The position numbers were made by a program, and so were the translations under genes. A stretch of 64,000 nt of DNA from Siphonodentalium dalli (lineage: Eukaryota > Mollusca > Scaphopoda > Gadilida > Siphonodentaliidae), in NCBI GenBank assembly GCA_032622095.1, contig CP136061.1, positions 11,177,287 through 11,241,286 of the forward strand. The letters are read 5' to 3'. The notes under the pieces were generated by a model. The model saw only the letters and a list, made by a program, of their open reading frames with translations, had not been told where the DNA came from and made no database searches. This document shows, piece by piece, positions 50,460 through 61,041 of the stretch; the first letter of the stretch is position 1; each line of letters begins with the position of its first letter.

Positions 50460-52340
50460 AAACAGTTTCAAACAGTTTGAGCAGTTTGAAAGATGGATGT
50501 GACACAGGACGAAGAGATCATGTTATAATTTCTATTTATCACACAGAGTTAGATCTAGGAATTCACGTTCCGTTTACAGAAGAAGATAATCTAAATGGCC
50601 AATTATTGCTGACTCATATAGAGAAAGTGGCACAGTCAAATAAATAATTAAAACTCCATGATGGACATATGACAATTGACATCACTGTTACCCACATGCC
50701 TGTGGGAACAGCAAGTCATACATTACATTGTGGATTGATTGGTGATAAAAACTACACGAAAATAGTAAAGAAAAACAATCTTCTGATTCAAAATGCAGAA
50801 TATAACATGTGTTTTGCGAGGGCTGTCGTTGTTGGTATGTGCTATGCGGACAAACATGATACCATTGATTGGAAACCGCAATGGTGACGAATAATAATAC
50901 CAGCAAGAGCTCCTGAGCGTGAAGCTGCAAAAATATTGCTTGATAAAGCTGGTGCTCCGCATGACAGCTGTTGTGGACTGGAGTAATACAACATCGTACA
51001 AGAACAGCTATTCCCGGACTATGTCATCAAAATACATTGTCAATTATTTGACCAAGGCCTGCTTTTCCAACCACCATTAGTGAGAAACGAAAGTAAAGGT
51101 GTGCATTTGTTATTCAATGATGACCACTACGATGTAATCACAGCTATCACGGGATTTCCAGGAGGTAGTTATTATTGTGAACACTGTCACGTCGAATAGC
51201 AGATGGTAGCATTCGTGCCCATACAAGTGTATGTGTTTAGAGAGCCAGGTATGTTCCATTGAACAACAAATATATTATGCAAAATGTAAAAGGACGTTCA
51301 TAAGTCAACGATGCTTGGACAATCATTTGAAAATTTCACCGGGACAAAGCAAATCCGTTTGGGAATTGATATACTTGTGTGGAAAGTGTGGGGTCGAAAT
51401 CATATGTGACATATGTGAACGGAAAGGAGGAGGTGTAAATACTGCAAGAAAATTGTTGAATCAGACCACAGATGCCACATTCAGCAACACGAAAAGAAAG
51501 AAACACAACAAGAAGCGACGGTATCATTCGTATCTTTTTATTTTGAATGACAGCAAGATATAATTGTTTTGCGTTGCACAAATTGCTTGTGAGAATTGTA
51601 TATGTAAACCCATTGATGAAACAATAATTCATGCGATTCTGTATATTTCAATATAGAATGTGTTTAGAGGTGAACATTTATTAGAAAGATGTTGTAAATG
51701 GTTGTTTGACTCCAATGACCACAACGTTAAAACACATTGCTCACAACACATAAATTTTTCTTACATTACTTGGTAAACAATGACAATTCAAAGCATAGTG
51801 TTATTATGAATTGTAAAACATATTGAGCTTACAATGTAATGGGGTTAGGGTTATCGATTCGTTAAGTTTCATTTCTATGGCATTATCTAACTTTCCTAAG
51901 ACATTTAAACTTGAAGAAATGACCAAAGGTCATTTTCCTCATTGGGCAAATACACAAAAAGTACTATAAACCTGAATTAATGTCTGAGTTAAATAGGGAA
52001 GAATTTCTAAAATGGTATGAAGCTAGGGGTCAGGACATTTTTGATTCCCCAAAAGAGATAGAAAGGTATTGCAAATCGGACATGCCCATTTTATGACGTG
52101 ATTGTGGTAAATTCAGGTTACACATAATGCAAACTGATACAATAGATCCATTGCGTCGAGCAACAACATTAGTTGAAACCTGCAACATAGCATGGAACAA
52201 AAACTCATTACCAGAGAATTATCTAGGTGTAATATCAGACGATGGATATCCACAAGCGCGTAACTTTCAATGACAGCAATTCGATTGATTCAATACATTG
52301 CCTCGAAACAGAATATAAACATTAAATTAGCTTCGATGGC
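50460..52340 (+). pseudogene. Polinton DNA polymerase B remnant
   Basis: The N-terminal module appears at 50540-50890 (LTHIEKVAQSN, then HMPVGTASHT, then CFARAVVVG, matching the Polinton CCARA-type motif). A putative zinc region is spread over 51170-51500 (YYCEHCHV, then Cys/His-rich pieces in other frames). An exonuclease-side segment lies at about 51880-52120, with KLPKTFKL-like words and YCKSDMPIL near 52063-52090, the YC-x-SD-x2-IL motif. Frameshifts and stops occur every 50-200 bases. No palm DTDS-type motif was found after 52340, so the catalytic C-terminal half appears deleted. By family it would copy the element by protein priming. Confidence 0.7.
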
Positions 52341-52489
52341 TTTTGATCGTAATTTCTATAAACGTAAAAGTGAAAAGTAGTTGTTGATTGAACTTTCATT
52401 TATTTGGCATTCAACTGTTGAAGGGTGAGGATGGCGAAATAAATTTCACTGGTTAAAAAATGGTTTGGTAATGGCTATAAATCAAGCAC

Positions 52490-53180
52490 CAACTCATTTT
52501 TGAAAACAAAAATGATAAAAGATGTAGCAAAGAAATGATTGATTGTATGTCAGGGTTTTTACCATATCGTATGCGAGCACCGTTACTTGGTACAGCAGTC
52601 GCTGAAATACTTTGCAGTTAATGACGAAGAAGAGTGTTGCTGTTTCCTTCAAAATGTTGGACGATATTAAAAGATGGAAAATTGGATTGATTAATCCGAA
52701 ATTACCACCTAATCCTGAAATTGCAAATGCTTCAGAACTCAACAGAGAATTTGTCGGATTCCGAGAAGGTTCAATTAATTGGTACAACTTTGTACACAAA
52801 ACAACTCACAAACCAATAGGAATTACTTCAACACCGAAGGCAGAACAACCGCTTTACCACATGGGCGTGTGGTAGAGAGTATTCCCGCAAAAAGGAGAAA
52901 GAGAGCTGAGCAACTTTTACAGTTGATTTCAAAACATCAGAAAATGAAATTTGATGACCATGGACAATTAATATATAGCGATAAAATCATCAAATTGTCT
53001 AACATTGTAGGCCCCGTTAATAATATTGTGCGACAAAGAACAGTTTTTGAACCAACATGCTGGGAAACGTTTTTACAAGGATTGAGCGGACTTAATCTAC
53101 CGTTGGATTTTGTTTACAAAAATTTGAAAATGATTCTGATGATGATGGTTTTGAAACACCATCAAGAAACATTTTGATGA
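52490..53180 (+). pseudogene. Polinton-associated PX-like protein remnant
   Basis: Two overlapping frames, 52612-52875 and 52779-53177, join by a frameshift near 52860-52875. The first reads FKMLDDIKRWKIGLINPKLP. The second reads SIPAKRRKRAEQLLQLI, then a SNIVGPVNNIVRQR stretch and CWETFLQGL. This order (helical start, arginine-rich AELL segment, GSNI-DL-ND-like segment, W/F-x-x-F ending) is seen in proteins that accompany Polinton integrase and polymerase. The molecular role is unproven. The name PX-like is from memory of the family layout. Confidence 0.5.
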
Positions 53181-53229
53181 AGCAAAAAAAAAAACAAGAA
53201 AAAATAATGAAACTCATAGATGTGAAGAA

Positions 53230-53580
53230 ATGGTTACAAGGGCAGTCGACATACACAAACCAATCATTCCAAAATTCCAGCGTAGAAAGACTGTTGTAGC
53301 TGGAATTGAGATTCAATGGCAGGCAAATTTAGATAATCTTCCGAATTTGAGAAGCATAACGATAATTACAGATATCTGTTAATTGTGATACATGTTCTTT
53401 TTTCAAAATGGGTACTACTGATCGACGATAAATCTGGACAAAGTTTTATCGAATCATTCAGGAAAATTTTGAGATCTTTAAAGTCATTAGCTTCACTCCC
53501 GGTGGGTATATATTTGATGTCAGACAGAACTGTGCCCGATATACCACAAGAAAGGTAATAAAAAACTAGAAAGAAAACCC
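53230..53580 (+). pseudogene. Polinton integrase remnant
   Basis: Reads VVAGIEIQWQANLDNL near 53293-53340, where the family has a WQADL-type motif with the first catalytic Asp; here Asn appears to stand in its place. After a frame change, LLIVIHVLFSKWV and KSGQSFIESFRKIL follow (about 53375-53475), as in the integrase core. It ends near 53560 with stops. By family it inserts the linear element DNA into the genome. Confidence 0.65.
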
Positions 53581-53600
53581 CAATGTGGCATATTAATAGT

Positions 53601-54380
53601 GTGGTACTCGCCCTGTATTATATTGTTGAAAACTGCGATCAGAGTAAGAAATGTTCTCAGATACTAACACATTTTCGGAGCGAATCAGCGCGGATGTCAT
53701 GGAATGATATTCGGAGAAAATCGGAACCGCCCGAATAACGACGATCGGCTGGCACGCACGATTGGGAGAACAGCCAAAACAATAGCCGGCATGTCGGTAA
53801 TAACGAAAGTAGATTCAACAAAAAGAGAGAGAAAAAAATAAATAATAGGGGGCCTATCATAGGTTTTGCATTCAAAGTAAAATGTCGAAAATTAATTGGC
53901 AACTAACAAAGTTTTCATACTCTGACTCTGCATATATATTTATGAGAGAATGAGTAGGCCTACGTATTCACAGTGTGCAAAAGACGATTGGCACATCTCC
54001 AAAATTATCCAGGTAAACACATCTGGGAATTCTGCCTTCTAATCTAACGTCAACATATTTGGCCTAATCAAGGTGAAGTTATCTGCATGCGAATTATTGA
54101 CTTCTGTAAATGTAAATTATAAGCAATATCTGACATCACAATATACCAATTGTGCTGAACTAGATCGATTGGTCTTCCTGACACTGTTGTAAGAGATTTC
54201 TTGAATTTTGAAATTTTGTTTGCTTGAAGATTTGTTCAAATTTATTATGAATATACCAGCAAAAAATTATACATTGTCTTTCATTAGTTTCAAAATAAAT
54301 CAGAATAATTTTTTTACAAAAAAATGGTTGTAACTTGAAAGAACAATTTAAAGTAGGCCTACTCCCTTTATCCAATATTC
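53601..54380. other. No gene supported
   Basis: Possible outer part of the Polinton or host intergenic sequence. No repeat or terminal inverted repeat was recognised. Confidence 0.35.
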
Positions 54381-54910
54381 ATGCTGGCTGTGAAAGACCG
54401 ATCGGTATATTTTAACCCGATCGGGCTATTATTGATTGATTGGTGGTACACCCAGACCTGTAGGATATGCATGCTATAGCATATAGATAAGGCGTTTCAT
54501 GTAATACTATGGGAGGCCCATTTCACTTCAAAGAACAATTTAGAGTAGGCCTACTCCCTTTATCCAAGATTCAGGCTGGCTGTGAAAGACCGATCAGTCT
54601 ATTTTAGCCCGATCGGTCTATTTTAGCCCGATCAGGCTATTATTGATTGATTGGTGGTTCACCCAGACCTGTAGGATATGCGCGCTATAGCATATAGATA
54701 AGGCGTTTTATGTATGGGAGGCCTATTTCACTTGAAAGAACAATTTAGAGTAGGCCTACTCCCTTTATCCAAGATTCAGGCTGGCTGTGAAAGACCGATC
54801 AGTCTATTTTAGCCTGATCGGTCTATTTTAGCCCGATCGGGCTATTATTGATTGATCGGTGGTTCACCCAGACCTGTATGATATGCGCGCTATAGCATAT
54901 AGATAAGGTA
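54381..54910 (+). repeat. Three tandem copies of a GATCGGTC repeat (about 190-210 bp)
   Basis: Each unit contains GGCTGGCTGTGAAAGACCGA, one or two TCTATTTTAGCCCGATCGG runs, GGTGGTTCACCCAGACCTGTA, GCTATAGCATATAGATAAGG and GAGTAGGCCTACTCCCTTTA. The units start near 54382, 54574 and 54777. The second and third have an extra GTCTATTTTAGCCCGATC block. The same family lies at 960-2330, mostly in reverse orientation. Confidence 0.9.
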
Positions 54911-54939
54911 TTTCTATGGGAGGCCAAATTCACATTTAA

Positions 54940-55085
54940 CAATGAATTGCGCTTAAGCGCAATTGATTGCGCTTAAGTGCAAATACCATATATTGTGCTT
55001 AAGCGCAAATAGGGCATTTACACTTAAGCGTAATCAATTGCGCTTAAGCGAAATCAATTGCGCTTAAGCGTAATTGTGACTATTT
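54940..55085. repeat. TTGCGCTTAAGCGCAA palindrome array 1
   Basis: About seven copies of a 16-bp palindrome or close variants in 145 bp, separated by short spacers often reading TGATT or AAATC. No promoter or gene follows directly. Confidence 0.85.
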
Positions 55086-55442
55086 TCTAACCTACCCATA
55101 AACTATTAGCATTACCTGGTGTATCACCTAGCAACACAAGATGAGCATTGGGCTAATTTTGACCTGTACTCAACAGTCAACTGTGAGTATGTGTTCAACA
55201 AGGAGAATCCCTAATTACATATTATCAGCATTCCTCTATCCAAAGAATTGATGTCGCCTTCCCGGAACTCTAGTAAGTTTTTGTATAATGTTTTTAATGT
55301 ATTTTTGCACAGATTTTAGCCTTTATTATGGTAATATCCTATACATGCATGCAGTGTCACTGCATGAGGGCTTTCTTACCTCATACAGTGATGTGGTTGT
55401 TATCATGGGAATGGAGTCACATTAGGGGGTGAGAGACAAATA
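55086..55442. other. No gene seen
   Basis: Contains a diverged relative (55225-55290) of the CATATTATCAGCAT repeat described at 55655-55790. Confidence 0.4.
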
Positions 55443-55645
55443 CAGTAATGCTCTAATTAATCGACCCCTTAACCACAGCAGAATTATGGGTAAAGATTTA
55501 GTCGGAAATATGGCTTGTTGCCATTCATCGAAAAGCTCTCGAGAGCTTTCCGATGAATGGCAACAAGCCATATTTCCGACTAAATCCTGAAAAGTTATGC
55601 ATTATTCTGCTGTGGTTAAGGAGTCGATTAATTAGAGCATTACTG
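55443..55645. mobile_element. 203-bp near-perfect hairpin MITE
   Basis: Starts CAGTAATGCTCTAATTAATC and ends with its complement. The arms meet at GCTCTCGAGAGC near 55537-55548, and the inner arms (GTCGGAAATATGGCTTGTTG) are identical over more than 40 bp. Flanks are TA on the left and CA on the right, so a TA duplication with one mutated side is possible, as in Tc1/mariner-type MITEs. A lone related end lies at 7597-7635. Confidence 0.85.
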
Positions 55646-55654
55646 CATGGTTTA

Positions 55655-55790
55655 CTTATTGACTTAAATCAGGGGGAAAAAACCCCTATTTTCATATTAT
55701 CAGCATCCCTGTCCAAAAAATGGTGTGTAATTACTGGAGCTTTGGTGTCTCAGTCCTGGAGCTCTAGTTTTTCTTTTTAAATCAGCATCT
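55655..55790 (+). repeat. CATATTATCAGCATCCCTGTCC repeat, forward copy
   Basis: Matches the reverse complement of about 56820-56935 over TTATTGACTT, AAAAACCCC, ATTATCAGCATCCCTGTCC and GAGCTCTAG. The two copies form an inverted pair about 1.1 kb apart. Confidence 0.75.
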
Positions 55791-56114
55791 CTTGCACAAA
55801 TCTATAGTATTTCCATGACCATATAGTGTGAATGTGGTGTCACCGAGGGCTTGCTTCCCTCATATGGTGTGCCTGTATACTCGAAAATTGAAGAAAATCA
55901 ATGTCGCCCCTACTAATACAGAAAGTAATGCTATTGCAAGTAGCCCCAACTAATATATACCGAAGATATTAATATAATACTATAACGAGTTGCTCCAACT
56001 AAAACAGAAGGTGATACTATTGCGAGTCAGCCATTTTGATAAAGAAGTTGGGCTAGCTCCCTACCCATCCAAACCAATGAAACCAAGAGGTGACATTTCA
56101 GAGGCCCCCACCCC
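55791..56114. other. No gene seen
   Basis: Contains short repeated phrases (CCCCAACTAATATA / TGCTCCAACTAAAACAGAAGGT) but no gene. Confidence 0.4.
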
Positions 56115-56325
56115 ACCCCCATGGAATACGGAATACCACTTAATACAGAGGGTGGAATACGGAATACCAGTTAACAGCCATATGGAATACATAAAAATAT
56201 ATGAAAACTTCATTTTTTGGAAGGTCGGCGTACGAATACCGGTATATTTGGAATACCGAATACCTCCTAACAGAGGGGCCGGAATACGGCGTACCTCATA
56301 ACAGGGCATGGAATACGGCGTACGA
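56115..56325 (+). repeat. GGAATACGG minisatellite
   Basis: About six irregular units of GGAATACGGAATACC or GGAATACGGCGTACC, joined by (C)TTAACAG or ATAACAG linkers. The two open frames here are repeat artefacts. Confidence 0.8.
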
Positions 56326-56409
56326 AAGGGGGGGTGGGGGCCTCATGTCAATAGGAGTTAATGCCAAGTTATGGAGAAACCTATTTATTCACCAGTGGTG
56401 TTTTGTTAC

Positions 56410-56670
56410 ATATAACCATGAATTGCGCTTAAGCGCAATGATTGCGCTTAAGAGAAATTGATTGCGCTTAAGTGTAATTATTTGCATTGATTGCGCTTAA
56501 GAGCAATTGATTGCGCTCAAGCACAATTAATTATTAAATGTGAATTTGGCCTCCCATATATTTCATGTATGGGAGATTCACATTTATTATTCATTTACGA
56601 TCAAGCGCAAATATTTCGCAAAATAACATCTATCATTTGCGCTTCAGTGTAAATCATTTGCACAAATAAA
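56410..56670. repeat. TTGCGCTTAAGCGCAA palindrome array 2
   Basis: Six or more copies at 56413-56530 and two degenerate copies to about 56660. A GGCCTCCCATA / TATGGGAG pair near 56549-56575 makes a short hairpin. The phrase AATGTGAATTTGGCCTCCCAT matches the end of the 54.9-kb block in reverse, tying the two arrays together. Confidence 0.75.
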
Positions 56671-56689
56671 AATTAATATGCATTGATAT

Positions 56690-57080
56690 CACCCCCCCTG
56701 AATTAATTTTAAATGGCACAGACCCACCATATGAGGGAAGCAACCCCCCCCCCCCAGTAACCACAATATCTCTTTTATGGACCATGGAAATGGTAGAGAT
56801 ATGTGCAGGATATATCTCTTTTATAAAATATACTAGATCTCTGGGATGGAGACACAAATTCTTGGGGACAGGGATGCTGATAATACGAAAATTGGGGTTT
56901 TTCCCCAATTTCAAGTCAATAATAACACCATATGAGGGAAGCGAGTCCCCAGTAACCCCGAATTCCATATTTATGGGGTATATATCTGTGTAGGAGAAGT
57001 CCCTTTAATAAAATATACTAGAGCTCTGGGAGTGAGGCACCAATTCTTGGGACAGCAGGGACAGAGATGCTGATATATGC
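56690..57080 (-). repeat. Two-copy tandem repeat of about 235 bp
   Basis: Copies near 56725-56930 and 56925-57080 share CCATATGAGGGAAGC, CCCCAGTAACC, TATACTAGA(T/G)CTCTGGGA, CAATTCTTGGG(G)ACAG and GATGCTGATA. The first copy also pairs with 55655-55790 in inverted orientation. Confidence 0.75.
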
Positions 57081-57189
57081 ATATGGAAATGTTTTTCTTC
57101 AATGTTTCAGTATTATATGGGGCTAATACTATGGGTCCATGATAATATACTATGAGATGGACTCTATCATTCGCAATCAGAGGGAAGTA

Positions 57190-57640
57190 AGGGAGTGTTT
57201 GGTATTTGCGCTTAAGTGCAAATATATTGATAGACATATACTTGCGCTTAAGCGCAAATGATTCATTTTCACATTTTCAACTAATTGCACTTAAGCGTAA
57301 ATAATTTATGCTTAAGCATAAATCAGTTAGGCTTATTGTAATCATTTACGCTTAAGCGTAATTGACTTACGCGTAACACGCGTTATCATAATACATTGGA
57401 ATTATATTAAGAGTAATAATTTCATTGGCTGTCTTACCTTATATGTATTGGTATAATCTGATGTATGTTAACTTAGTGGCATTAGTAATGTGGTTGCATC
57501 CATTTCAGCTTGAGTATGTGGAGTTCAATGGGAGTGTATATGAATTACGGTTAAGCGTAACTCATTTACGCTTAAGTGGATTTCATTTACACTGAAGCGT
57601 AATTGAAATGAATTATGCTTAAGCAAATACATGTACCTAA
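57190..57640. repeat. TTGCGCTTAAGCGCAA palindrome array 3
   Basis: About twelve variants (CTTAAGCGTAAT, CTTAAGTGCAAAT, CTTAAGCATAAAT) in two clumps, 57207-57380 and 57540-57635. Variants keep the central CTTAAG. Confidence 0.8.
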
Positions 57641-58069
57641 CTTCAACTGGTTTCCTCAGTCTGAATATCCATCTTATAGTGTGGTCGTCGGGAGGTTGAA
57701 CCTGGAAAAAATTGTTATAAAGCTGGTTTTGGTCTCATTTTGCGCGCAAAAGTATCAGGAATAACATATCAAAAATCCGCCTTGGGGAAAATTCAGGATT
57801 CAAGATGGCGTCCAATGTGGCGGCCAACGATTATAAATATTCCCCAATCAGCATTAGTCCATTGTGAGGTAGGAGTAATGAGTTTGCTCTCGTACAAATC
57901 TCATCACGTTTGACAAAGGATTCCACGGGAGTCACACTGACCAAATATCAGCCACAGAGTCAAAAGATGGCAACCAAAATGGCCGCTAAAATGACAATTA
58001 TTTCTTTTGTTTATTTTGTTGATCGAAATCAGCCAGTGATGACCAGAATGAGAAATACTTCATGATTTC
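57641..58069. other. No gene seen
   Basis: Contains AAGATGGCGTCCAATGTGGCGGCCA and CAAAATGGCCGC-like phrases, a common style of interspersed repeat. No coding frame is supported. Confidence 0.4.
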
Positions 58070-58094
58070 GACACTTGTGTGTCAAATATATCAT

Positions 58095-61041
58095 TTATAC
58101 TCAGACCTCACCCTCGTCATCTATCAGAACCTCTTCTGAATTCACGCAGCCCTCTCCACGACAATCTCCACAAGCGATAACACATTTCAGACCATGTTTG
58201 CGACATGTACACACATTGGTGTCACATGGTTTTTTTTATGACATCTTACACTTGCACCGTACAAACTTGAGCAATTCGTCTGGGGCTGCATTCTGGTCAG
58301 TCATGACTGGGGAAAGATCCTCACCACGTCGTTCCCAACCCCACCCCTCAGCATTCAATACGTCATTATTCAGTGTATAAGATCGGTTGATAACCCCGCC
58401 CAGAATCTGCTACTTCTACGGGCTACATGGAAGCCATGTTCCCCAAACACTGATGTACCCAAGGATGCTTCACTGGTAATTCTAGCATCATTTGGAGATA
58501 TAGTCTGCAGCTCTTTGCGTAATTTATATGACTAGTGGCTGCGACGAGCATCTTCCCTAATGTTACAATATGCAGATTCCAATCCCCTGTTCGCTCAGCA
58601 CGGATGAAGTTCTTTAGGGTTTGCACATAATCCATATACTGCACCCACAATTTTGCTGTGAGGGATTCTTTGACAAGCAGTGATTTATAACAATTGATAC
58701 ATTGCTCGACCTTCAATAGTTCAGTTGAGTCCGCAGCCGCGGATATAGGAACAACACCAATTTCAATCTCTTCACGCAGTTTTTGTATTCTGTCCATTTC
58801 ACTCTGGTGAATTTTGCCCATCGTGTTTTCACCAACAACGTGTACATTACCCTGTTGCATGTGTGAGGCTTCTATGTCATCTTGTTCCATTACCGATTCG
58901 ATGTCCGCAGAACTGCCGTCCTTTTCAACTGGGACAACTTCAGCTATCAACTTACTGAAAAGCGCAGCCTCAACTAGGTAGTAACCACGCAATGCCCTCG
59001 ACACTGCCTTTCCAGATATCATATGGGTCACTGTGTTCTGACCGTACACTTTCTCCAAATCTTCTTCTAACCCCGACCCCTTCATCGTCGAACCGATACT
59101 CCCCATGAAGCTCATTACAGTGTGAAATCCGCCCAGCCTACACAATATGTTCATCGACTTAGAACTTATTATGTTTACAGCCTTGAGCCACAACGGCTGG
59201 TCGAAAGTGATACATGGTGTGTGGATGTTCAATCTACGTGCCTGTTCCTCAACATAAATGAGTGTAGAATAAATGCAATCGTCATCTGACGGATTCAGAT
59301 CGATGATGGGAAGGAACAGAACATCTGATTTCTCAGCGGTCAGAGTGTCGTCCTGCGAGTAAGCACTTTGCATGAAACCTGACCAGTTCGCGCTAGGTTT
59401 TTCACTCTTACTGAAAAAGTATGCTGAGTGCCACAGCAGATATGTGCTGAGGTCAGATGGGAGGGTATATGGTGTGGCCAAATGAAGAGGTTTCAGTTTG
59501 ATATTGGAAATTCCTTTACCAATAACATCAACATATTGGGAGATGGACACTCCTTTGTTTTTCACGAGCTCATCAACCCTCAACCGCTTTTGTCTCATGA
59601 TTACACGCGATTTCATGTTCAGTGCTGATTGATTCATGGGTGCAGATATTGCAACTATCCCCATTCCATGGAAGGTCCCCTTGCCATCTAGAGTTGCTAT
59701 GTTGTGGTCGACATTATCTGCCACCCACTGAACGAAGGCACCGGGTGCATAGTCAGTTAGTATTTGACTGGGCGTTTCGGTCTGAATGACGGATTACTTG
59801 TACCTCTCAACTTCATCGTGGGTAACAGAGAATCCCAACCGGGATAACTCGTTCACTAGCCATTTGGAACCAAACACATTGTCCATTTCTACACCCAGTC
59901 CAAACAGCGTTGGAGTTATAACCGAATGTGGACGAGCACCATGTACAATGGAATGACCGATGATATTCTGCTTGACATCTGACGGAATTAAAATCTTTAG
60001 TAGGCTTTGCAGGTGATTCGGGATCCAATTTCGCCCCTGACTAATAATAGATATAGCGTCACTGGGTGGATAAGATTCGCGACTGTAATCGGCCTCCCTT
60101 ATTTGTGCTTTTATTATTCTTGCTGCAGTCAAGACAATCCTGTCTGCCTCCTCATCTAAATCCTGTTTTTTATCAGTGTACCACTTTTCATTTATAATGA
60201 ATTTGGCCATATTTCGAAAACAAACGACATTCTTCCGTCGCTTAACCTCGGCGAAGAAAATGAATTCTGCATAGTATTCCTCTAAGTTACCTTTAATAGT
60301 ATAAACCTCTGACTCGCCTGCGAATTCAACCATTCTGGAATGTAACTCACTAACAGTGTATAATTCAGCACCAGCTTCTGTCTCGAGCCAATTACAAATC
60401 GTTTCGAACCAATGTTTCATACCCTGATCTGATCTTCGACCTGCTTTTCCTGTCTCGGGTTGACTCACATCCTTGCCTTGCAAGAATCGAGTCAGATATC
60501 CGTGGTGGTAAACGGCCTATGCTGCTACCAAGTCAATGCGCCCTTGAATGCGCTTCTCCGCGTCATATGCTAAAGCATCCTGTCTATGCGCACAGCATTG
60601 TAAGAGATTGTCTCTGAAAGGGATGGTCTCTACTTGGCTCATTGGTGTGGACCTATCTGGGTGTCTAACATCAGTGCTTGTATGAACTCCACATATTAAG
60701 CAGTCTTCTGCTATATTGATTGGCGTTGCATCAGATCGTAGTCTTTTCGCTTCTGAAACCACCAAATTATCTTGTGTCTTTCTTTTTGTGTCGGTAAAAT
60801 CTCTCAGGCAACCTGCATACACCAGCACTTTGTCGACAGGCGTCACCTGGCTGCGCGCGGTGAGGTATTGTTTCAAATTAGGTCGCCCCCGTTGTCCGCA
60901 AAAGCTTATGAGAGTCACAATACCTTTTGCCCCCACCTTTACCGGTGGATCATTAACAAAACCAAAACCACATATGACACAGAGGTCTTCAGCTGGGTTA
61001 AGCTCATCGCCGACGGTACGATTGTCGGCCATTATCAACAA
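58095..61041 (-). pseudogene. Left copy of a large CXC-tailed, zinc-finger-headed uncharacterised protein
   Basis: One minus-strand frame runs from 61041 to 58423, interrupted by TAG at 60517-60519 and TAA at 59794-59796. The head has two C-x2-C modules (CVICGFGF near residue 21, CLICGVHTS near residue 114). The 230-codon middle is helical with no known motif. The 433-codon part holds LPIIDLNPSDDDCIYSTLIY, CITFDQPLWLKAV, CRLGGFHTVMSFMGSIG and GSGLEEDLEKVYG. After the stop at 58423, about 60 bp further on, another frame gives WGWERRGE, DELLKFVRCKCK and a Cys-rich CXC-like tail (CTCRKHGLKC, CGDCRGEGC, 58304-58095) with its own stop near 58233. From memory, intact relatives in invertebrates have several hundred residues between these parts, so a large internal deletion is likely. 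Probably transposon-derived; no biochemical function is known to me. Confidence 0.75.

Larger units (their letters stand above)
50350..53600 (+). mobile_element. Decayed Polinton/Maverick element (partial)
   Basis: Three remnants lie in order on the plus strand: protein-primed family B DNA polymerase (about 50460-52340), a PX-like conserved protein (about 52490-53180) and a retroviral-type integrase (about 53230-53580). This combination is diagnostic of Polintons, which are large virus-like transposons. Terminal inverted repeats, capsid genes, ATPase and protease were not found. The element is therefore truncated or internally deleted, and all frames are broken. It lies on the 5' side of the visible FReD exons, perhaps inside an upstream intron. 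Confidence 0.75.
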
